Assembly (NCBI GenBank): GCA_947460065.1
Contig: CANHGF010000009.1
Coordinates: 1 to 18,436, forward strand
Origin: Comamonadaceae bacterium
GTDB taxonomy: Bacteria > Pseudomonadota > Gammaproteobacteria > Burkholderiales > Burkholderiaceae_C
Reading direction: 5' to 3'
Length of the DNA stretch: 18,436 nucleotides
Part shown: positions 12,480 to 18,436 of the stretch, one piece after another
Layout of the letters: every line of letters begins with the position of its first letter
Numbering within the stretch: position 1 is the stretch's first letter
The notes under the pieces: generated by a model
What the model saw: only the letters and a program-made list of their open reading frames with translations
The model's database searches: none
Told to the model about the DNA's origin: nothing
Position numbers and translations under genes: made by a program

Positions 12480-14851
12480 GCGGCCTCCTTGCGCGGGGCC
12501 TGGGCCAAGGCGCGCAGCAGGCGTCGGGGCGTCAACGGCGTCATCAAGAGCTCAGGGGCGCCGGTTGCGCGCAGCGCATGGTTGACCGCGTTGAAGAGCA
12601 CGGCCGGCGGCGCGATCGCCCCGCCCTCGCCCATGCCCTTGGCGCCGAACTCGGTGTGCGGAGAGGGCGTCTCAAAGTGATCGATGCGGATGCTGGGAAT
12701 CTCGGTGGCGCCCGGCAGCATGTAGTCGGCCAGGGTCGATGCCAGCGGCTGAGCCCGCTCGTCGTAGCGCATCTCCTCGTAGAGCGCGGTGCCTATGCCC
12801 TGCGCAATGCCGCCGATGGCCTGGCCCTCCACGATCATGGGGTTGATCACCACCCCGCAGTCCTCGACCACAGCATAGTCCAGGATCTCAATGGCGCCTG
12901 TGGCCGGATCCACCGCCACCACCGCCGCGTGGCTGGCATAGCTGAAGGCACCGGTGTCCACCTTGGGCTTGTAGCCGGTGGAGACCTCCAGGCCAGCGCG
13001 GTCAACGTCGGCTGGCAGCTTTTGCGGATTGATGTACCAGGCATTGCCGATGTCGGCCAGCGTCACCGACTTGTCTCCAGAGTGCGCGCGGCCTTGCGCG
13101 AGCACCACGGTGGCCGGATCCACGCCCATCAGATGGCCGGCGATGTGGCGCAGGCGCGGCGCCAGCTGCTTGCAGGCCACGCCCACCGCGCCGCCGGTCA
13201 TCACCATGGCCCGCGAGGCATAGGTGCCGCTGGAATACGGAGTCTGCCCGGTGTCGCCGTGGATCATGCGTACCCGCTCGATGGGCACGCCCAGCACTTC
13301 GTGCGCGATCTGCGCAAAGCTGGTTTCCATGCCCTGGCCGTGCGAATGCACGCCCACGCGGATCTCCAGGCCGCCGTCGGCCGTCATGCGCACCATGGCC
13401 TGGTCGTAGCCGGGGATCACCGCCGTACCCCAGGTGGCAAACACCGAGGTGCCGTGCGCCGACTGCTCGCAGTAAGTGGCGGTACCCACGCCGATCAGGC
13501 GCCCATCGACCTCGCCGCGCTTTTGGCGTTCGAGCACCGCGGGCAGGTCCACCATCTCCAGCGCGCGGCGCAGGCTGGCCGGGTAGTCGCCGCCGTCGAA
13601 ATGCTTGTTGGCCACGTTGATGTAGGGCATCTGCTGCGGCTTGACCAGGTTGTCGAGCCGCACCTCCCAGGGCTCGCGGCCGACCTCGCGCGCCAGCGCG
13701 TCCATCAGCAGGTCCATGGCAAAGCACACGCCGGTGCGAGCCACGCCACGGTAAGGCACGAAGCCGGGCTTGTTGGTGGCCACGCAGCGGGTCTCGCAGC
13801 GGTAGCCACGGAAGTCGTAAGGGCCGGGCAGATTGCCCACCGCCTGGCCGGGCTCCAGACCGGCGGTGAAGGGCCAGACCGAGTAGGCGCCACCGTCGAT
13901 GGTGATCACCGCATCGAGCGCCAGCAGCCGGCCGCGCCGGTCGGCGTAGGCGGTCACATCGTAATGATGCTGGCGGGAATTGGCGCCGGCAATCAGGTGC
14001 TCGCGCCGGTCTTCCAGGAAGCGAAATGGCCGGCGGTAGGTCTTGGCCAGCCAGGCGACACAGACCTCCTCCTGCTGAAGCACGCACTTGTAGCCAAATG
14101 CGCCGCCCACGTCGGGAGAGATCACCCGCACCCGCTCTTCGGGCAGGTCCAGCAGTTGGGCCAATCCGGTGCGGATCAGGTGCGGTACCTGGGTGGCACT
14201 GCAGACCACCAGTTGATCGACCTGAAAATCCCAATACGCCAGCACCGCCTTGCCCTCCAGGGGCACCATGCATTGGCGCGACAGCTCGATGCGTCGCTGC
14301 ACCTTGACCTCGGCCTGCGCAGCCAGGGCCTCGAAGTCCTTGTCGGCACGCAGGGTGACAAAGCGGTTGTCTTTCCATCCTGGATGCAATAACTCGGCGT
14401 CCGGCGTCAGCGCCGACCAGACGTCGGCATGCACCGGCAACTCCTCGTAAGCGACCTCCACCCGCTCGATCAGGTCTTCGGCCTGGGCCCGGGTAGCCGC
14501 AAAAGCCATGGCCACCGGCTCACCAACAAAGCGAACCCGGCCCGAGGCGAGAGGCGGCTGGGCCGACTCCTGGTAGCTGGGCAGTGTGGAGGGCGCGACG
14601 ATGTCCAGGGCATCAAGCATGGTCTCGCGCAGCACGATCTGCGGCGCGATATCCCCGGGCACCTGGGTGGAGACGATGCGCGCATGGGCCAGCGGGCTGC
14701 GCAAAAAAGCCACCTCACACAGACCGGGCATGACCATATCTGCCACGAAATTGCCCTGGCCCGCAAGATGCCGTGCATCTTCCTTGCGAGGAACCCGGGC
14801 GCCGATGCCCTGCGCCTTGACACCGCTCAGCGCGCGATCACTGTGATCCAT
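12476..14851 (-). CDS. Molybdopterin-binding large subunit, xanthine dehydrogenase family (CoxL-like, set 1)
   Basis: This 791-residue protein is the catalytic subunit of a molybdenum hydroxylase. It has the small N-terminal Ald_Xan_dh_C domain (about 17-140) and the large cofactor domain. Motifs seen are GGAFGYK (249-255), PYRGVARTGVCF (366-377), SHGQGMET (503-510) and GAKGMGEGGAI (736-746), where E742 should be the catalytic base. The loop at 367-372 reads YRGVAR, not the AYRCSFR of true CO dehydrogenase nor the common AYRGAGR, so oxidation of an organic substrate is likely. The ATG at 14851 has a strong TAGGAGG site 6 bp upstream. It is first in the set L-M-SG and then the ABC importer. 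Substrate unknown. No cofactor-maturation gene (XdhC, CoxD, CoxF) is in the window. Confidence 0.93.
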   Translation of the reverse strand: MDHSDRALSGVKAQGIGARVPRKEDARHLAGQGNFVADMVMPGLCEVAFLRSPLAHARIVSTQVPGDIAPQIVLRETMLDALDIVAPSTLPSYQESAQPPLASGRVRFVGEPVAMAFAATRAQAEDLIERVEVAYEELPVHADVWSALTPDAELLHPGWKDNRFVTLRADKDFEALAAQAEVKVQRRIELSRQCMVPLEGKAVLAYWDFQVDQLVVCSATQVPHLIRTGLAQLLDLPEERVRVISPDVGGAFGYKCVLQQEEVCVAWLAKTYRRPFRFLEDRREHLIAGANSRQHHYDVTAYADRRGRLLALDAVITIDGGAYSVWPFTAGLEPGQAVGNLPGPYDFRGYRCETRCVATNKPGFVPYRGVARTGVCFAMDLLMDALAREVGREPWEVRLDNLVKPQQMPYINVANKHFDGGDYPASLRRALEMVDLPAVLERQKRGEVDGRLIGVGTATYCEQSAHGTSVFATWGTAVIPGYDQAMVRMTADGGLEIRVGVHSHGQGMETSFAQIAHEVLGVPIERVRMIHGDTGQTPYSSGTYASRAMVMTGGAVGVACKQLAPRLRHIAGHLMGVDPATVVLAQGRAHSGDKSVTLADIGNAWYINPQKLPADVDRAGLEVSTGYKPKVDTGAFSYASHAAVVAVDPATGAIEILDYAVVEDCGVVINPMIVEGQAIGGIAQGIGTALYEEMRYDERAQPLASTLADYMLPGATEIPSIRIDHFETPSPHTEFGAKGMGEGGAIAPPAVLFNAVNHALRATGAPELLMTPLTPRRLLRALAQAPRKEAA

Positions 14852-14927
14852 GAACGCCTCCTACCGGGCTTAGAACGATACGGGATTTTCACGCTCGGCA
14901 TGTGCCATCCATCACGATCAGCAAGCC

Positions 14928-14946
14928 ACACTGATTTGATCAGTGT
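14928..14946. promoter_or_regulatory. Perfect 8-3-8 palindrome upstream of hydroxylase set 1
   Basis: ACACTGAT-TTG-ATCAGTGT is a perfect inverted repeat with 8-bp arms and a 3-bp centre, 76 bp upstream of the CoxL-like start at 14851. It is the only strong dyad in the 202-bp gap (14852-15053) between the two hydroxylase sets. Its size suits a dimeric regulator such as a GntR, TetR or MarR protein, none of which is encoded in the window. A TTGTCC on the minus strand just upstream (14950-14955) could be a -35 overlapping the dyad, but no good -10 follows. The rest of the gap shows only weak GC-rich inverted repeats near 14992-15013 and no clear terminator. Confidence 0.5.
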
Positions 14947-15053
14947 ACGGACAAGTTTTGAGGGGCGTAAGACTGCCATGCCCGCTTCCGCTCGGTGATT
15001 ACCCGGAGCGCCACCGTCGCGGGGCGCACCATGGCAGGAGTCAGCAAAGCAAA

Positions 15054-15809
15054 TCAACGCTTGGACACCGAAGAGTCCGAGCCACCCCGGCCCGACAGGC
15101 TGGCCCAGAGCGCACGCCAGAGGAGGGAAAAACCATTGAGCTCCTTGTCCGGGCCGCGCGCCATCTGGGTCATCAGGCGCACGTCGGCCAAGGTCTGCTG
15201 GGTGGCGGCCAGCACCGCCTGGCATTGCGCCAGCAAGGCCTGGGCCTCCTGGCTGCTCACCGGGGCGCTGGTTGTGGAGGAAGGGGCGGCTTCGCTGCGG
15301 CTGGTGGCCACGGGCGCCAGCGCGGCAGACGCTGCGGCGGCCGATGCATCCAGGCGCTCATCGAGCAGCATGCGGCTCAGGTTCTGCTCGAACTGGCGCA
15401 GCAGCTGGGTCGCCACCTCCGAGATCATGCCGCTGCCACGGCCGTACTGGGCGATAGAGCCGGTGAGCTGCAACTCGGTGCGCACCGTCACATCGGTGCC
15501 ACTGCCTGAGGCCTCGAGCGTAAAGCTGAATTCGGATTGGGCACCACCGCGGCCCTTGGCATCCATGCCTGCGCCCCTAAGCCAGGCCACATGGGCCTGC
15601 TCATCGACCCGCACCAGTTCGGCCTGGCCGTCAAAAGACAGCTTGACCGGCCCGAGCTTGACCGCCACCGAGCCTTTGTACAGCTTGTCGCCCAAGACCT
15701 CGACCAGGCGTGCGCCGGGCAGGCAGGGCAGGATCCGCGGCACGTCGAGCATGAGCTTCCAGGCCTCGGCCAAAGGCAAGGGCACATGAAACCGGTTGGT
15801 AAATTCCAT
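15054..15809 (-). CDS. CoxG-like SRPBCC-domain protein
   Basis: This 251-residue protein has a CoxG/SRPBCC domain at 1-150 (HVPLPLAEAWKLMLDVPRILPCLPGARLVE, KLYKGSVAVKLGPVKLSFDG), an Ala/Ser-rich linker at about 154-187, a helical stretch at 188-220, and a Trp/Leu tail (LLWRALWASLSG, 229-240). Oligotropha CoxG has a comparable role in bringing CO dehydrogenase to the cytoplasmic membrane, so this is likely a membrane tether or assembly factor for hydroxylase set 2. The tail closely matches the end of the fusion protein encoded at 10394-11620. It starts 15 bp after the CoxL-like gene and is the last gene of that set. Here the domain is free, not fused. Confidence 0.9.
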   Translation of the reverse strand: MEFTNRFHVPLPLAEAWKLMLDVPRILPCLPGARLVEVLGDKLYKGSVAVKLGPVKLSFDGQAELVRVDEQAHVAWLRGAGMDAKGRGGAQSEFSFTLEASGSGTDVTVRTELQLTGSIAQYGRGSGMISEVATQLLRQFEQNLSRMLLDERLDASAAAASAALAPVATSRSEAAPSSTTSAPVSSQEAQALLAQCQAVLAATQQTLADVRLMTQMARGPDKELNGFSLLWRALWASLSGRGGSDSSVSKR

Positions 15810-15824
15810 CAGCGACCGTCCTCA

Positions 15825-18176
15825 TCAATTTTTTTCGGGGGCACTGGCGTGGCCGAGCAGCTCGGCCACCCGCATCGGCGTGAGCGGAAACTCGCTGATG
15901 CGCACGCCCCGCGACCACAGCGCGTCCTCGACCGCGCCGACCACGGCAGCCGGCACGGCGATGGTCGAACATTCACCCACACCCTTGACACCCAGCTCAT
16001 TGAGCGGCGAGGGCGAAGGCGCAAAAATCACCTGGATGGGCGGCACCTCGGGCGCGGTGGGCAGCAGGTAGTCGCCGAAGTTGGTGTTCAGCGGCTGGCC
16101 ATTCTCGTCATAAGCCATGTGCTCGAACAAGGCATTGCCCAGGCCATGCACCACACCTCCGACCACCTGGCCCTCGGCCAACTGCGGGTTGATGATGTTG
16201 CCGCTGTCCTGCACCGCCAGATAGCGCTGGACCTCAATATGGCCGATCTCCGGGTCCACCTCGACCTCGCAGACATGGCAGGCGCCGGCATAGGTCTGAG
16301 CGTCGCAATGGAAATGCACCGTCTCTTCCAGACCCGGGTCATCCACCATCGGCAGGGTATAGCCGGGCACGCCCTTCATCAGCATGGACAGCCGGGCCAG
16401 TGAGACGCGGTGCGCCCCATCTATGCTCAGCGCCTCGCCCTGATTCAAGCGCAGCACGGCGATATCGACACCGAGCACTGCCGCCGCCACCTTAAGCACC
16501 TTGTCGCGTAACTGGCGGGCGGCCTGGCTCACCGCGTTGCCAGCCATGATGGCCTGCCGGCTGGCAAAACCACCGTGGCCATAGCCGATCATGGCGGTGT
16601 CGCCGGCCATCACCTCGATGGCCTGCGGCCCCAGACCAAAATGCGGCGCGCACAGTTGCGCCAGCGTGGTCTTCAGGCCTTGGCCCATGGCAAGGGCCCC
16701 GGTGTAGATGGCCACCGTACCCGAGGGTTGTATCTTCAAGCGCACCGATTCATAAGGCCCTCGCCCGGTCGGCTTGACCGAGTTGGCAATGCCCCAGCCC
16801 CGCAGACGGCCGCGGCTTTCGGAGGCCTGCCTGCGCGCGGCAAAGCCGGGCAGATCAGCCGCCTCGACTGCGCGCGCCTGCAGCGCGGGAAAATCGCCGG
16901 AATCGATGGTCAGCGGCAGGCCGGCGCGGGACTTCAGGGGTTTGACATAGGGAATTTTGTCGGCTGGAATCAGGTTGCGCCGCCGGCATTCCACCGGATC
17001 CAGGCCCACTTCGCGGGCGAGGCGGTCCATCAGGCGCTCCATGACAAAAGCGGCCTGCGGATAACCAGCGCCGCGGATGGTCGCCACAGGCACCTTGTTG
17101 GTGTGCACAACCGACACATCCAGGTGGTAGGACGGCAGGATGTAAGGTCCGGTGATGGACGAGGCCGCGTTGTAAGGCACATTGGTGCCCTGCGGCGTGT
17201 AGGCACCGTGGTCGTGGATCATGGTGCCGCGCAGGCCAAGGATCTTGCCATCGCGGTCGGCCGCCAGTTGCACCGACCAATATTGGTCGCGCTCCTGCAC
17301 CGCCGAAATGAAATGCTCGCGCCTGTCTTCCACCCACTTGACCGGCCGACCCAGCTTGCGCGCCAGCGCGGGAATCACTACCTCCTCCGGGTAAATCATG
17401 AACTTGGCGCCAAAGCCGCCGCCAACTTCGGGCGTGATCACCCGCAGCCGCTCCTCGGGCTGGCCCAGCATCAGGGCCAAGGTGTAGTGCAACTCGTGGG
17501 CCATTTGGGTGGACGACCACACCATCAGGGTGCCGGTTGATTTTTCCACCTGGGCCAACACACCGCGGCCCTCCATCGGATGGCCGGCGCCCCGGTGTAC
17601 CCAGAAGTCTTCGCTGATCAGCACCTGCGGCTGGGCGAACTCCTCGTCGATGGCCCCATAGGCCAGCACGTAGTGCTGCAGGATGTTGGAACTGAGCTCG
17701 GTGCGCACGGGCGGCGATTCGGGCCGCACCGCATCGCGGCAGTCGGCCACCACCGGCAAGGGTGCATATTGGACCTGGACCAGGCTGGCCGCGTCTTCGG
17801 CCACATGGCGGCTGCTGGCCACCACCACCGCAATCGCCTCGCCGACAAAAGCCACCTCATGATCGACCAGCACGAACGGTGTGGTGTTCTCCGGCAACGC
17901 CGCCAGCGCAAAACCCAGGGGCATGCGCCAAGAGGTCAGCTCGCCAAACAGGTCTTGCTTGACATACACCCCGACCACGCCGGGGACGGCGCGGGCCCGC
18001 TCGGTATCGATGGATACGATGCGCGCATGCGCCTGGGCGCTGCGCACAAAACAGGCATGACAGGCGTCGTCCACAGGCACATCGTCAAGAAAGCGCGCCT
18101 GACCGCGCAGCAGCTGCTCGTCTTCAATGCGAGGCACGCTCTGCCAAACGCCGGTGCTCGGCGGGTTGGTGGTCAT
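15825..18176 (-). CDS. Molybdopterin-binding large subunit, xanthine dehydrogenase family (CoxL-like, set 2)
   Basis: This 783-residue protein is a second catalytic subunit, clearly diverged from the one encoded at 12476-14851. Motifs are VGGGFGAK (251-258), [12 protein letters not shown] (366-377), MGQGLKTT (497-504) and [10 protein letters not shown] (729-738), with E735 as the expected catalytic Glu. The RGAGYPQ loop is of the general aerobic hydroxylase type; it lacks the CSFR loop, so this is not a CO dehydrogenase. The first residues ([19 protein letters not shown]) are the standard start of the family. The ATG at 18176 overlaps the small-subunit stop by 4 bp and has AGGAGG 5 bp upstream. 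Its own FAD subunit is not in the window and may lie beyond 18436. Substrate unknown. Confidence 0.93.
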   Translation of the reverse strand: MTTNPPSTGVWQSVPRIEDEQLLRGQARFLDDVPVDDACHACFVRSAQAHARIVSIDTERARAVPGVVGVYVKQDLFGELTSWRMPLGFALAALPENTTPFVLVDHEVAFVGEAIAVVVASSRHVAEDAASLVQVQYAPLPVVADCRDAVRPESPPVRTELSSNILQHYVLAYGAIDEEFAQPQVLISEDFWVHRGAGHPMEGRGVLAQVEKSTGTLMVWSSTQMAHELHYTLALMLGQPEERLRVITPEVGGGFGAKFMIYPEEVVIPALARKLGRPVKWVEDRREHFISAVQERDQYWSVQLAADRDGKILGLRGTMIHDHGAYTPQGTNVPYNAASSITGPYILPSYHLDVSVVHTNKVPVATIRGAGYPQAAFVMERLMDRLAREVGLDPVECRRRNLIPADKIPYVKPLKSRAGLPLTIDSGDFPALQARAVEAADLPGFAARRQASESRGRLRGWGIANSVKPTGRGPYESVRLKIQPSGTVAIYTGALAMGQGLKTTLAQLCAPHFGLGPQAIEVMAGDTAMIGYGHGGFASRQAIMAGNAVSQAARQLRDKVLKVAAAVLGVDIAVLRLNQGEALSIDGAHRVSLARLSMLMKGVPGYTLPMVDDPGLEETVHFHCDAQTYAGACHVCEVEVDPEIGHIEVQRYLAVQDSGNIINPQLAEGQVVGGVVHGLGNALFEHMAYDENGQPLNTNFGDYLLPTAPEVPPIQVIFAPSPSPLNELGVKGVGECSTIAVPAAVVGAVEDALWSRGVRISEFPLTPMRVAELLGHASAPEKN

Positions 18177-18436
18177 GCCGACCTCCTGCCCTCTACCGCA
18201 TTAAAAGCCTGTACGGCCTTCAAGGCGGCAGCGACGATGTTCTGGTAGCCGGTGCAACGGCACAGGTGGCCGGACAGCACCTCCCTGATCACTGCCTCAT
18301 CCGGCGCCGGATGAGTCTCCAGCAATTCGGTCAGCGACATCAGGATGCCAGGGGTGCAATAGCCGCACTGCAATCCATGGCTGTCATGGAAGGCCTGCTG
18401 CAGCACGCTGAGCGGTCCGTCTTCCTGCGCCAAGCC
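18173..18436 (-). CDS. [2Fe-2S] small subunit of molybdenum hydroxylase (CoxS-like), 5' end missing
   Basis: Only the C-terminal 87 residues are present; the frame runs off the window at 18436. The visible part holds the second iron-sulfur domain: QCGYCTPGI and [13 protein letters not shown] supply its four Cys ligands. [16 protein letters not shown] at the edge is the usual lead-in to this domain. The N-terminal ferredoxin-like domain must lie outside. It ends with a normal short tail, so unlike the paralogue encoded at 10394-11620 it is not fused to a CoxG domain. It overlaps the CoxL-like gene by 4 bp and feeds electrons from that subunit. Confidence 0.92.
   Translation of the reverse strand, partial: GLAQEDGPLSVLQQAFHDSHGLQCGYCTPGILMSLTELLETHPAPDEAVIREVLSGHLCRCTGYQNIVAAALKAVQAFNAVEGRRSA

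Noticed and set aside
12578..14392. A 604-codon open frame on the plus strand opposite the CoxL-like gene
   Set aside because: It is antisense to a gene with full family motifs; its product is His/Gly/Arg-rich with no recognisable domain, typical of GC-rich shadow frames.
14992..15013. Possible terminator after the free CoxG-like gene (CGCTC...GAGCG)
   Set aside because: The stem has a bulge and no T-run follows on the minus strand.
12476..18436. Aerobic CO dehydrogenase (cox) operon
   Set aside because: Both large subunits lack the AYRCSFR loop with its active-site Cys, and no CoxD/E/F genes are present; an organic hydroxylase is more likely.

Overview
The window looks like chromosomal DNA of a GC-rich betaproteobacterium, most likely Burkholderiales. 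This rests on codon use, on the families present (DHCW-motif cupin, TakP-type TRAP binding protein, CoxL-type molybdenum hydroxylases with CoxG-like SRPBCC partners) and on REP-like repeats. I cannot name the genus. No rRNA, tRNA, CRISPR array, transposase or phage gene is visible.

Left part (1-2690): an isochorismatase-fold hydrolase (minus strand) and a glyoxalase II-like metallo-hydrolase (plus strand) diverge from a short intergenic region containing a perfect hairpin. A small secreted protein of unknown function follows on the minus strand, ending inside a 10-bp tandem repeat. Two REP-like elements, near 28 and near 2556, share one architecture, and a paired stem position differs by a compensatory T:A to C:G change. 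The second REP runs directly into a 13-bp minisatellite.

Middle part (2687-7621, all minus strand): a TRAP transporter (binding protein, small and large membrane subunits) is followed by a small cupin and a fold-type I aminotransferase. The binding protein looks like the 2-oxo-acid type. A recognisable sigma70-type promoter lies upstream. The set could import and transaminate a 2-oxo acid; that is an inference.

Right part (7711-18436, all minus strand): two molybdenum-hydroxylase gene sets of the CO dehydrogenase/xanthine dehydrogenase superfamily. The first runs CoxL-like, FAD subunit, then one protein fusing the [2Fe-2S] subunit to a CoxG-like SRPBCC domain. It continues after only 38 bp into a three-gene ABC importer with an NMT1/THI5-type binding protein. 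The second set (partial CoxS-like, CoxL-like, free CoxG-like) lies upstream, separated by about 200 bp that contain a perfect 8-3-8 palindrome. Neither large subunit has the CO dehydrogenase active-site loop, so both probably hydroxylate an organic, perhaps N-heterocyclic, substrate. The most distinctive points are the CoxS-CoxG fusion, a C-terminal Trp/Leu tail shared by both CoxG-like proteins, and the tight linkage of hydroxylase and importer.
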